From contig CAZEKF010000016.1 in assembly GCA_964512765.1 (NCBI GenBank), forward strand, positions 1 through 29,742: a stretch of 29,742 nt of DNA. The letters run 5' to 3'. The notes beneath the pieces were generated by a model that was given only the letters and a program-made list of their open reading frames with translations, searched no databases and was not told the origin of the DNA. This document shows, one piece after another, positions 15,703 through 23,245 of the stretch. The translations under genes were made by a program, and so were the position numbers. Each line of letters starts with the position of its first letter. The first letter of the stretch is position 1. This DNA is from GW2011-AR15 sp964512765. GTDB lineage: Archaea; Nanobdellota; Nanobdellia; Woesearchaeales; GW2011-AR15.

Positions 15703-17454
15703 ATAATAATAAAACATTCATTAGGTAAACAAAAGCTAAAAGCAGAAGGTAAACCTAAGTTCATGCTAACTTCTAATGGTGCATTTTATTATAACAATCC
15801 AAACAGTAAATATCGCGGATTATATTATCCAGTTGAAAAACATAAGAATAACTGGGCATTGTTTAAAACAATTGATTTTATTAGGCTAGATAGTGAAATA
15901 ACTGAAATTGAAAACAAGTTTGATTATATTAAATTAAAAACTAAAAAAGGTAAAATAAAGTTTAGTTTTAACAAAGGAGTTCTTTTATTGGACACTGATT
16001 ACAATGGCGAAATTACTTTTTCTCTAGACATGCGTGAAATGTATGATTTTGACGATAAAGGAAGAATATACCATATTAACAAAGAAAAAAATAACATCAT
16101 AGTTGAATATCATAAACACCATAACAACTTACTAGAAAATGTTCATTATTCAAATTACTTGATTGTCAATACAAAATTTAAGCATAAAGTTACCAATGAA
16201 TGGAGATTAGAAGCATATGTTGAAGATAGGGAAAGGAAATCATATCCGTATGAACTTTATGTTTATGACGCATTCAAATTAAAATGTAAAGGTAAGGACA
16301 AAATTAAAATAGTATTCTCAGATGATAAAAATATAGCTCTAAAAAAGATTAAATCAAAACTATCTCCAAAGAAATTTGAAACTTCTAGCAATGATCTTGC
16401 ATACAACTGTGCATTGAAATCTGTCAATGATTTATACATTGACCTGAATAATTTCCAAGGTTATTATGCAGGCTTGCCATGGTTTTACCAGATTTGGACA
16501 AGAGACGAAGCAATATCATTAAAAGCATTAATTATTGAGAAAAAATATGACTTGGTTAAATCAATTCTTTTGAACAGGATTAGACATTTAAACCAATCAG
16601 GTAGAATACCTAACAGAATGCCACATTCTAATCTAGAAACTGCGGATGGTACTGGCTGGGTTTTTTTAAGATTGTATGAATTATTGAAACAAGTAGAAGA
16701 CATTCAAGAACAATATTTTAGTCCTAAAGATTTATCATTCATTAGAAAACAACTGCATAACTCAATTAAATCAACTGAAACACAAGAACTATTAGTTTAT
16801 AACAAAGCTTTAGAAACATGGATGGATACTTCTAATGATAATGATACAAGGGAAGGTTATAGAATCGAGATACAAGCATTATGGTTATCAATGTTAAGGT
16901 TTGTTAATTATTTGGATGAATTACTTGGAAGGAAACAACAACATTCAAAACGAGAAAAAGATACAGTAGACAAAGTAAAAGAAATGTTTTTCAATGGTGA
17001 AATCTTAAAAGACGGTTCTGATGACCAAACCATAAGATCAAACATCTTCTTAGCATATTACATTTACCCTGAGTTATTAACAAAAAAACAATGGGAAACT
17101 GTTTTTGACAAAGCAATTCCTAGGCTATGGTTAAGTTGGGGCGGATTTAGCACAATAGACATTACATCTCAGTTATTCTGTGACCATTACACTGGCGAAG
17201 ATAATAAAAGTTATCACAGAGGCGATTCGTGGTTTTACATTAACAATATTGCTGCTATTTGTTTAGTAAAATTAAACAAGAAAAAATATAAGAAATACAT
17301 TGATAAAATTATAAAAGCATCAACTCAGGACATTCTGTTCAACGGTATCATTGGACGACCATCAGAACTAAGTTCTGCTTCAGAATTAAAAGCACAGGCA
17401 AGTTTGTTTCAATTGTGGAGCGCTGCCAGTTTTGTTGAATTATGTAACGAGTAA
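15703..17454 (+). CDS. glycogen-debranching amylo-1,6-glucosidase-like protein (GH133-like)
   Basis: An alpha/alpha6-barrel glycosidase of about 583 aa acting on alpha-glucan branch points. The signature blocks of the debranching C-terminal domain are in order: YAGLPWFYQIWTRDEAISL, IPNRMPHSNLETADGTGW, ALETWMDT, YRIEIQALWLSM, YHRGDSWFY and, near the end, SLFQLWSAASFVEL. The TRDE and TWMD/EIQALW acids are probably catalytic. Upstream is a beta-rich N-terminal domain. The start is uncertain: ATG 15613 precedes the TATA box, and ATG 15763 would remove plausible coding sequence (KHSLGKQKLKAEGKPKF). SD spacing favours ATA 15703 (7 nt), by analogy with mutL. No glycogen synthase lies nearby. Confidence 0.85.
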   Translation: MIIKHSLGKQKLKAEGKPKFMLTSNGAFYYNNPNSKYRGLYYPVEKHKNNWALFKTIDFIRLDSEITEIENKFDYIKLKTKKGKIKFSFNKGVLLLDTDYNGEITFSLDMREMYDFDDKGRIYHINKEKNNIIVEYHKHHNNLLENVHYSNYLIVNTKFKHKVTNEWRLEAYVEDRERKSYPYELYVYDAFKLKCKGKDKIKIVFSDDKNIALKKIKSKLSPKKFETSSNDLAYNCALKSVNDLYIDLNNFQGYYAGLPWFYQIWTRDEAISLKALIIEKKYDLVKSILLNRIRHLNQSGRIPNRMPHSNLETADGTGWVFLRLYELLKQVEDIQEQYFSPKDLSFIRKQLHNSIKSTETQELLVYNKALETWMDTSNDNDTREGYRIEIQALWLSMLRFVNYLDELLGRKQQHSKREKDTVDKVKEMFFNGEILKDGSDDQTIRSNIFLAYYIYPELLTKKQWETVFDKAIPRLWLSWGGFSTIDITSQLFCDHYTGEDNKSYHRGDSWFYINNIAAICLVKLNKKKYKKYIDKIIKASTQDILFNGIIGRPSELSSASELKAQASLFQLWSAASFVELCNE

Positions 17455-17466
17455 AACAGTGATAAA

Positions 17467-18024
17467 TTAAAACACAAATTCTCCAAATAATGCCCTTAAT
17501 TGTTCTTTTGAATGATTTGGAGATATAGCAATACCTATTTCTAACACTGTTAACAAGTCTATTGTATCAATCCCGTTTTGAACTCTTGATATTTGTCCCC
17601 AACCAAATTTTTCTAATATTGCATGTTGTGAAAATGCTGAATCGCGGTGTACAAAACCTGGATCATAACAGTACGTGTCCTTGCTAACTTCGTTTGATAA
17701 ACTAATTGCATTAGGGTTATACCAAACATATGTACCTTCTTGTTTCCACTCAACAAATCCTGCCCAGTTATAATCTCCACGTCCATTTGCTCGTCTAATA
17801 TCATCATCTGAATGAAGGTCTGCATGATAGTCAATATTATACAATATTCTGGCTCTTGATGAATTAATATGTGCTAACAAATCCTGATGATCTTCAACAA
17901 TATGAACAGGTATTTGTTCTGGCAATGCATGTAATTTATCTAAAAACAATCTTGCTCTTGTTATATCTGGATCATCATTCCAATAATCTATATCAACTGA
18001 CAAATATACATCTTTTTGGGTCAT
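17467..18024 (-). CDS. UPF0489/peptide-arginase-like protein
   Basis: A 185-aa protein with three metal-type motifs: YLSVDIDYWND (D11, D13), HIVEDHQDLLAHI (E44, D45, H46) and YNIDYHADLH (D65, H67, D69). EDHQDxL followed about 20 residues later by DxHxDL is the arrangement of UPF0489 (C5orf22-like) proteins, a branch of the arginase/ureohydrolase fold that includes peptide arginases. DxHxD and SxDxD recall the Mn-binding motifs of ureohydrolases, but here the SxDxD-like motif comes first. ATG 18024 is chosen because TTTATAAATT lies about 26 nt upstream. An enzymatic role, possibly Mn-dependent hydrolysis, is inferred; the substrate is unknown. Confidence 0.5.
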   Translation of the reverse strand: MTQKDVYLSVDIDYWNDDPDITRARLFLDKLHALPEQIPVHIVEDHQDLLAHINSSRARILYNIDYHADLHSDDDIRRANGRGDYNWAGFVEWKQEGTYVWYNPNAISLSNEVSKDTYCYDPGFVHRDSAFSQHAILEKFGWGQISRVQNGIDTIDLLTVLEIGIAISPNHSKEQLRALFGEFVF

Positions 18025-18128
18025 CTTGTTTCTGAAACTTATAATTAATTTATAAATACTGTTTTTTAGTAGAGAAATATTAATAGTCAAAAATTATTTA
18101 TATCAGCATGCTTCAATCATATAATTAA

Positions 18129-19586
18129 ATGCCTAAATTAACCAAGTTAGTAGAAGAAATAATTCTGGTCATACTTATTTTAATGAACATTCTTGAACTT
18201 TTTGGTAAATTACCTGGTGATGTAAGTTTTATTAAATCTATTGTATCAGTAACAGCTATTGGATATGTGTTAGTTAAGGCAAGTTTAACAGACTTATTTT
18301 TTGGCGAGAGAAATCACACCATAGATCTTTTCCTTGTGTTTAGTTATTTTTTGTTAATTGTTAACAAATTTGTCCAGTTCGCAATTAACTCTGTTCACGA
18401 GTCTCATTTGTTACAAGAATTTTTTATATTAATCATTGATAACGCAATAATAATTGAAAAGTTTGCGTATTATGCAGGAACAATAAGTTTGTTATTAATC
18501 ACATTATACGCAGTTATTAAGGTTAACTTTAACCCGCCTAGCATTTTAAAAGCAATACACGGTGATAAATCTGTTAACAAATTTTCAAAGTTCATAACTA
18601 TATTTTTTGTTGTGTTAGGTTTTTACATAATATTTTTTAACTTGGTAATGGAATGGCTCACTTTAGTTTTGGACGCGCCGTTAATTGTTCTTGTACTTTT
18701 CATTTACATATTTAAAGTACATAATATTGGAAAAAGAATGGAAAATGAAGAAATATTGTTTAAAGTCTCAGAATTTCTTGAATCTTTTGTTAAAGCATTC
18801 ATTGACTTGTTCCATTCAAAACATACAATTTTTTTAGGCATTACTGGGTTGTTAGTGTTACATTTAGTATCAGACGTTGGCGCTTTTATTATTCCATACA
18901 GTTTCGGTACACATTCATTGTACAGTGAAGGTGTTCACGAGAATCATTTATCATTAAGTACGTTATACAATGAAGATAAATTAGTTGAACCTGACTTATT
19001 TACCAGACTTCTATTATTTATTGGATATATAATGAACACTATTGGCCTCAGTTTTTTAATGATATTTCCGACATTTATTTGGTATGTACTCTATGTTAGT
19101 AAAATCAACGAAAGTAGCGAAGCTATGAAATTTCCTGGTATTATGATGAGTTTTTTTTACTCTTGCCTTGTATATTTGATATTCTTACCAGTGTTCAAAA
19201 CTACCAGTTCGTCAATCGTTAACTTGTACGGTGTTGACATCCAGACACAATCTATTTTATCTCTTGGAAACTCAGTTTTAGTATATTCCGGTATTGCATT
19301 AGGAGTTTTCTTGTTTGTTTTAATTCTTTCAAATTTTGACAGTTTGAAGTCATTACTTTTCTTTTTAATGTCAATTCTTAGTTTAGGTGATTTTGGTTTT
19401 TACATTTACAATTATTTTTCAAGTGTACTGTTTTTTTATGTAGATTTCATATCTGTGTTATTTGCACAAAACACCATAGCAAGTTTATTTTTAGCAGGGT
19501 ATAATGTAATATTTTTAACAATATTACTAATATTTTATTTAGGCGGATACCTTAGCTTCATAATTTCTGTGTTTAAGTCAGAATAA
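18129..19586 (+). CDS. polytopic integral membrane protein, unknown function
   Basis: This 485-aa protein has roughly 11-12 hydrophobic helices spread over its length, starting at residues 8-25. A soluble-looking loop with acidic residues lies near the middle (NEDKLVEPDLFTR) and a more polar segment around 200-225 (KVHNIGKRMENEEILFK). No transporter signature is recognised; the helices are rich in F, L and I without conserved charged residues. TATA at about 18094-18104 lies 27 nt from the ATG, so it is leaderless. It diverges from the UPF0489-like gene. Confidence 0.75.
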   Translation: MPKLTKLVEEIILVILILMNILELFGKLPGDVSFIKSIVSVTAIGYVLVKASLTDLFFGERNHTIDLFLVFSYFLLIVNKFVQFAINSVHESHLLQEFFILIIDNAIIIEKFAYYAGTISLLLITLYAVIKVNFNPPSILKAIHGDKSVNKFSKFITIFFVVLGFYIIFFNLVMEWLTLVLDAPLIVLVLFIYIFKVHNIGKRMENEEILFKVSEFLESFVKAFIDLFHSKHTIFLGITGLLVLHLVSDVGAFIIPYSFGTHSLYSEGVHENHLSLSTLYNEDKLVEPDLFTRLLLFIGYIMNTIGLSFLMIFPTFIWYVLYVSKINESSEAMKFPGIMMSFFYSCLVYLIFLPVFKTTSSSIVNLYGVDIQTQSILSLGNSVLVYSGIALGVFLFVLILSNFDSLKSLLFFLMSILSLGDFGFYIYNYFSSVLFFYVDFISVLFAQNTIASLFLAGYNVIFLTILLIFYLGGYLSFIISVFKSE

Positions 19587-19600
19587 GAATAACTGTGATT

Positions 19601-20089
19601 TTACCAACCTTTATTTTTTTCTTGTTCTTGCCTAGTAAGATGTTCAAGGTTCGCTAATCTCTGGTTAATTGCTTCAAGACTTGCTTTTAAATAATCTAAT
19701 TTTGTTGAAATAAGGTCTAAATCTTTTTGTAATGGGTTTCGATGTTGTTGGTTCTGGTCTTCGTAATGTTGAGGTTGACCGTGCATTGTTCCTCCTCTAT
19801 GTTCTTGCCTAATATTTTCTCCTAACGGCATACTCATCCTGTGATCGTTTAATGGTTGTGGTGTGGTAGGGTTACTTAACGGTTGCGGACTGCTTGAAGT
19901 ATGCAATGGTTGAACAGGATTGTTAAGGTTTGCTGCAGGATCAACTGGCACCTGGCCAAGAGTACTGTTAGTTTCATGGCTTAATTTATTATCAAACGGT
20001 GCTTCGCCTAAACCATGACCACCTTCAATTGGTGGTAGTCCCAAATCATTTTTTTTCCCAAACGGGTTAAACTTGTCAAAAAAGCCCAT
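19601..20089 (-). CDS. disordered linker plus C-terminal coiled-coil protein
   Basis: A 162-aa protein with three parts. An amphipathic Phe-rich N-terminus (MGFFDKFNPFGKKND) may touch membrane or partner. A long Pro/Gln/Asn/His-rich low-complexity region runs from about 20 to 120. The C-terminal coiled coil is ISTKLDYLKASLEAINQRLA. A longer frame exists upstream, but ATG 20089 is supported by TATA-like sequence near 20106-20118. No family recognised; the architecture suggests an adaptor or surface-associated protein. It diverges from the micro-ORF units. Confidence 0.7.
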   Translation of the reverse strand: MGFFDKFNPFGKKNDLGLPPIEGGHGLGEAPFDNKLSHETNSTLGQVPVDPAANLNNPVQPLHTSSSPQPLSNPTTPQPLNDHRMSMPLGENIRQEHRGGTMHGQPQHYEDQNQQHRNPLQKDLDLISTKLDYLKASLEAINQRLANLEHLTRQEQEKNKGW

Positions 20090-20150
20090 AATAATAAGTT
20101 TAGTTATAAATAGTATAATAAGTTTTTGTTTTTTTAGAACATAAAACACT

Positions 20151-20201
20151 AATTTTAAAAAGAGTAATATTTTGTTAAGAAAATATCAAATTTAACGGAG
20201 G
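20151..20201 (+). promoter_or_regulatory. promoter and Shine-Dalgarno of micro-ORF 1
   Basis: ATTTTAAAAAG (about 20152-20162) is a TATA-like box predicting a start near 20183. A 7-bp inverted repeat (20167-20173 with 20180-20186) overlaps that start site. The SD GGAGG (20197-20201) sits in AACGGAGGTTGAT, which recurs exactly before micro-ORF 2. Confidence 0.5.
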
Positions 20202-20211
20202 TTGATTCACA

Positions 20212-20253
20212 ATGGGAGACGATTGTTGTGGTGGCGATAAATGTGAAGAATAA
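20212..20253 (+). CDS. micro-ORF 1: 13-residue cysteine peptide
   Basis: ATG 20212 opens a 13-codon frame, MGDDCCGGDKCEE, 10 nt after a perfect GGAGG. It is acidic, with three cysteines in a CCGGDKC cluster that could bind a metal or act as a thiol pair. It has its own TATA-like box, and a hairpin with T-tract overlaps its 3' end, so it looks like a self-contained unit. The next gene on this strand is another micro-ORF, so it is not an obvious leader peptide. Translation is supported by the SD and the duplicated architecture, not by homology. A structured sRNA remains possible. Confidence 0.5.
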   Translation: MGDDCCGGDKCEE

Positions 20254-20271
20254 TATTCACATTATTTTTTT
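20240..20271 (+). terminator. hairpin and T-tract after micro-ORF 1
   Basis: AATGTGAA (20240-20247) pairs perfectly with TTCACATT (20256-20263) around an 8-nt loop, followed by a run of seven T (20265-20271). The stem includes the last codons and the loop holds the stop codon of micro-ORF 1. T-runs terminate archaeal RNA polymerase; the stem may stabilise the 3' end. Confidence 0.6.
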
Positions 20272-20286
20272 CTTTAAGGCTTAAAG
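20272..20286. promoter_or_regulatory. operator-like palindrome upstream of micro-ORF 2
   Basis: CTTTAAG-G-CTTAAAG is a perfect 15-bp palindrome (7-nt arms) ending 6 nt before the TATA-like box of micro-ORF 2. It could be a binding site for a dimeric regulator or an activator site next to BRE/TATA. Confidence 0.4.
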
Positions 20287-20291
20287 ACTAA

Positions 20292-20336
20292 CTATTTAAA
20301 CGATTTTTCTGTATTAATTCTATAATTAAACGGAGG
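20292..20336 (+). promoter_or_regulatory. promoter and Shine-Dalgarno of micro-ORF 2
   Basis: CTATTTAAACG (20292-20302) is a TATA box predicting transcription start near 20323. The SD GGAGG (20332-20336) lies in the same AACGGAGGTTGAT leader as micro-ORF 1, with 9 nt to the ATG. Confidence 0.55.
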
Positions 20337-20345
20337 TTGATCAAT

Positions 20346-20372
20346 ATGAAAGGAAACGGCGGATGTTGTTAA
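20346..20372 (+). CDS. micro-ORF 2: 8-residue peptide ending Gly-Gly-Cys-Cys
   Basis: ATG 20346 opens an 8-codon frame, MKGNGGCC, behind a perfect GGAGG and a leader identical over 13 nt to that of micro-ORF 1. It shares the Gly-Gly and Cys-Cys doublets of micro-ORF 1 in reversed order. An eight-T run (20385-20392) follows. The gene beyond is on the opposite strand, so the peptide cannot attenuate a downstream gene in cis. Too short for homology; the claim rests on the signals and the duplication. Confidence 0.45.
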   Translation: MKGNGGCC

Positions 20373-20381
20373 TATAAATAC

Positions 20382-21758
20382 TTATTTTTTTTCTGATATT
20401 ACTTTTACTTGACAGAGTTCTCTGAATCCTATTATTCCGTGTTCCCTGCCCATGCCTGATTTTTTATAACCACCGAACGGGTTACAACCTCGCCATCTAT
20501 TTTCTGCGTTAATCTCAACTGTACCAGCATCTATCTTAGTTGCTACTCTATGGGCTCTTTGTTTATCATTAGAAAACACTATTGCTCCTAACCCATAGAT
20601 TGTATCGTTTGCAAGTTCAACTGCTTCTTCTTCTGTTTTAAACGAAACAACGCTTAGTACTGGTCCGAAAACTTCTTCATGCCAGACACGCATATCTTTT
20701 GTAATATTTGTTAATAATGTAGGTTCATAATACGCGCCTTCTAAATTATCTGGTGATTTACCACCACAGATTACCTTAGCGCCTTTGTCAACTGCATCTT
20801 GTACTTGTTCTTTTAGTAAGTCTAATTGTCGTTTAGCGCATAACGGTCCAACTTGAGTTTCAGGGTCTTCTGGCAATCCGATTTTTTGTTTTTCAATGTG
20901 TTTTTTAAGTTCTTCAACCACTTCATCAAATATTGAGTCATGAACTATCAAACGTTTTAAAGCCATGCATACTTGGCCACAGTTATAAAATCTTTTCCCA
21001 TAAAGATATTCTACAATTTCTTTAGGATCAACATCTTCAAATATAACTCCTGGGTTAGACCCGCCTAGTTCTAATATTGCTTTAATAAATTTCTTACCAG
21101 CTTTTTCATAAAGATATTGTCCAGCTTTTGTACTTCCAGTAAACCATATCATGCCAATGTCTTCTTCTACTAATTTCATTCCAACTTCTCTACCACCATG
21201 AACAACTGAAAAAACACCTTCTGGCAACCCAGATTCAGACATTACTTCTTCAACAAATTTACCCATCAAAGGGCATTCTTCAGATGTTTTGAATACAACA
21301 GTGTTCCCCGCTATTAAATTAGGAAACACTGCCCATGCAAACATTTCAAATGGATAGTTCCAGGGAGCAATTGCTGCCACAGTCCCCCATGGGTCAAAAA
21401 CAATTGTATGTTTACACTCATCAGTTTCGTGTGTTACTTCGTCTTTTAAAGCTAACTCTCCCCATTTAAAAAAATCTTTAATATCATCCATTGACCAGTT
21501 AACTTCATCATTAGCTTGAGATATAGGTTTGCCCATTTCTTTACTAACTAATGTAGCAATTTCATTTTTTCGTTTTTCAAACATTGCAACAATTGGTTTT
21601 ATTAAGTCAATTCTTTTGTTAAGTCCGAATTCTTTCCAATTTAGTTTTGCTTTGTTCGCTAGTTCAACTTTTTGTTTAATTTCTTCATTATTAGAAATTT
21701 CAACTTCGCCGTTAACTTCATAATTTTTTCCTGGGTTTGTAGATATTAGTTTTACCAT
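20382..21758 (-). CDS. NAD(P)-dependent aldehyde dehydrogenase (succinate-semialdehyde dehydrogenase-like)
   Basis: A 458-aa ALDH-superfamily enzyme oxidising an aldehyde to its acid. APWNYPFEMFAWAVFPNLIA (from 131) includes the oxyanion N134. ELGGSNPGVIF holds the general base E230, and NCGQVCMALKR the nucleophile C264. EEVFGPVLSV and NPFGGYKKSGMGREHG complete the fold. The short N-terminus and GabD-like motifs suggest a succinate-semialdehyde dehydrogenase-type member, but the substrate cannot be fixed by eye. A TATA shared with the divergent phosphoribosyltransferase gene lies at 21791-21800, and GTGATG shortly upstream of the ATG may act as SD. Confidence 0.92.
   Translation of the reverse strand: MVKLISTNPGKNYEVNGEVEISNNEEIKQKVELANKAKLNWKEFGLNKRIDLIKPIVAMFEKRKNEIATLVSKEMGKPISQANDEVNWSMDDIKDFFKWGELALKDEVTHETDECKHTIVFDPWGTVAAIAPWNYPFEMFAWAVFPNLIAGNTVVFKTSEECPLMGKFVEEVMSESGLPEGVFSVVHGGREVGMKLVEEDIGMIWFTGSTKAGQYLYEKAGKKFIKAILELGGSNPGVIFEDVDPKEIVEYLYGKRFYNCGQVCMALKRLIVHDSIFDEVVEELKKHIEKQKIGLPEDPETQVGPLCAKRQLDLLKEQVQDAVDKGAKVICGGKSPDNLEGAYYEPTLLTNITKDMRVWHEEVFGPVLSVVSFKTEEEAVELANDTIYGLGAIVFSNDKQRAHRVATKIDAGTVEINAENRWRGCNPFGGYKKSGMGREHGIIGFRELCQVKVISEKK
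20385..20392 (+). terminator. T8 terminator after micro-ORF 2
   Basis: Eight consecutive T on the plus strand, 13 nt after the stop of micro-ORF 2, lie within the last codons of the convergent aldehyde dehydrogenase gene. A T-run alone is enough to terminate archaeal transcription; no strong hairpin precedes it. Confidence 0.5.
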
Positions 21759-21787
21759 TATTACATCACATTAAAACAAAAGTACAC

Positions 21788-21833
21788 AAATATTTAAAAA
21801 GATTGCTGGATATTATTCAATATTGGGGTGATC
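21788..21833. promoter_or_regulatory. shared bidirectional TATA and SD between aldehyde dehydrogenase and phosphoribosyltransferase genes
   Basis: TATTTAAAAA (21791-21800), part of a near-symmetric AAATATTTAAAAA, is the only good TATA in the 80-bp gap. Leftward it predicts a start near 21769, rightward near 21822. GGGGTGATC (21825-21833) is then the SD of the plus-strand gene. One TBP site may therefore serve both genes. Confidence 0.45.
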
Positions 21834-21838
21834 ATTGA

Positions 21839-22459
21839 ATGCACAAAATTAAATGTGTTACACCGTCATGGTTAGATATGGAAGATTATGCAAAAAAGAC
21901 TACTGCTGAAATCAAAAAATCAGGGTTTCATCCTGATGTAATAATTGGTTTGTCACGAGGCGGGTTGGTACCTGCTCGTATGTTCTGTGATTTTTTACAT
22001 ATCAAAAACTGTTACACTATAAAAGTTGATCATTGGGGCATCACTGCTGCAAAAGATGGTCAAGCTAAGTTAAGTCAGGAACTTAACATGGATCTAACAG
22101 GAAAAAAAGTTTTGATTGTTGATGACATAACTGATACTGGCCAGTCATTGGAACTTGCTAAAAATCATGTTCAAGATAAAAATCCTGATGAGTTAAAAAC
22201 TGCTACTCTAATTCACTTGAGTAATTCAAAATACACACCAAATTTCTTTGGTATAGAACGTGAATGGGCCTGGATAATCTTTCCATGGAACTATAAAGAA
22301 GATTTGGTTAATCTTATACAAAAGATACCTAATTATGACACTATTGATGTTTTGGATGTACAAAAACAATTAAAAGATAATTTTGAAATTGATGTTTCGT
22401 TGCATGACATACATGATGTAATTGTTCACATTGAATATCTTAATGAAAGAAAAAAATGA
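21839..22459 (+). CDS. purine phosphoribosyltransferase (xanthine/hypoxanthine-guanine type)
   Basis: A 206-aa type I phosphoribosyltransferase that joins a purine base to PRPP in salvage. VIIGLSRGGLVPARMF (from 35) binds pyrophosphate. VLIVDDITDTGQSLE (91-105) is the PRPP loop with D95-D96. A Trp-rich segment near 145-150 (EWAWIIFPW) matches the base-binding hood of archaeal Gpt-like enzymes. The C-terminus is about 40 residues longer than minimal XGPRT and may be a small helical addition. GGGGTGATC precedes the ATG by 5 nt. The stop overlaps the next start by ATGA, so it is translationally coupled to the aldo/keto reductase. Confidence 0.85.
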   Translation: MHKIKCVTPSWLDMEDYAKKTTAEIKKSGFHPDVIIGLSRGGLVPARMFCDFLHIKNCYTIKVDHWGITAAKDGQAKLSQELNMDLTGKKVLIVDDITDTGQSLELAKNHVQDKNPDELKTATLIHLSNSKYTPNFFGIEREWAWIIFPWNYKEDLVNLIQKIPNYDTIDVLDVQKQLKDNFEIDVSLHDIHDVIVHIEYLNERKK

Positions 22460-23241
22460 TTCCTAAACTAAATAATATCCCTATCTTAGGTTTAGGAACA
22501 TGGGACTTGCGCGGTAACCAATGTGTTGAAACTGTTAAATTAGCTCTTGAATTGGGTTATACACATATTGACACTGCTGAATCTTATAACAATGAAAATG
22601 AAATTGGCATTGGAATAAAAAGTTTTGACAGGTCAAAGTTATTTATTACTTCAAAAGTCTGGCCTGGTAACTTGAAACATGACGATGTTCTTAAAGCGTG
22701 TGACAATTCATTAAATAAATTAGGCACTGGATATTTGGACCTATATTTAATACACTGGCCTTCGTTTAAAATTCCTTTGGAAGAATCGTTGCCTGCATTT
22801 AATAGACTGTTTGACCAAGGTAAAATTAAAGCATTTGGAATAAGTAATTTTACAATTCCTTTAGTAAAAGAATCTCTTGAAAAAGCACAACTTCCAATAA
22901 TAACAAACCAGGTTGAGTTTCATCCGTTATTATATCAGAAAGAATTGTTAGATTTTTGTAAATCAAAAAATATTGTTATTACAGCATACTGTCCGGTTGC
23001 TAGAGGTCATGTTTTTAATAACAAAGTATTAGTTGATATTGGTATTAAATATAACAAAACAGCTGCACAGATTTCATTAAAATGGTTATTACAGAAAGGC
23101 ATTATTGCAATTCCAAAAGCTAGTTCTGTTGAACATCTTAAAGAAAACATTGATGTGTTTGATTTTGAGTTAAGTAGTGACGATATTGAAAAGATTAATA
23201 ACATAAATGAAGATAAAAGATTGGTTCCTTTAGGGTTTTAA
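22456..23241 (+). CDS. aldo/keto reductase
   Basis: A 261-aa NADPH-dependent oxidoreductase with a TIM barrel. The catalytic tetrad is intact: D39 and Y44 (THIDTAESYNNE), K67 (TSKVWP) and H100 (LIHWPS). GISNF near 130 and the C-terminal IPKASSVEHLKEN match the cofactor-binding signatures. The compact length fits the AKR5-like, 2,5-diketo-gluconate reductase-type group. It overlaps the phosphoribosyltransferase stop by four bases, so the two are made together. With the aldehyde dehydrogenase across the shared promoter, it gives oxidative and reductive routes for aldehyde clearance. Substrate unknown. Confidence 0.92.
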   Translation: MIPKLNNIPILGLGTWDLRGNQCVETVKLALELGYTHIDTAESYNNENEIGIGIKSFDRSKLFITSKVWPGNLKHDDVLKACDNSLNKLGTGYLDLYLIHWPSFKIPLEESLPAFNRLFDQGKIKAFGISNFTIPLVKESLEKAQLPIITNQVEFHPLLYQKELLDFCKSKNIVITAYCPVARGHVFNNKVLVDIGIKYNKTAAQISLKWLLQKGIIAIPKASSVEHLKENIDVFDFELSSDDIEKINNINEDKRLVPLGF

Positions 23242-23245
23242 ATTC

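Noticed and set aside
20212..20372. Micro-ORFs as cysteine-responsive leader peptides
   Set aside because: No plus-strand gene follows until 21839, and each unit ends in its own T-tract, so cis attenuation has no target.
17467..20372. Peptide arginase and micropeptides as one RiPP pathway
   Set aside because: Neither micropeptide contains arginine, two unrelated genes lie between them, and no other maturation enzyme or leader-like precursor is visible.
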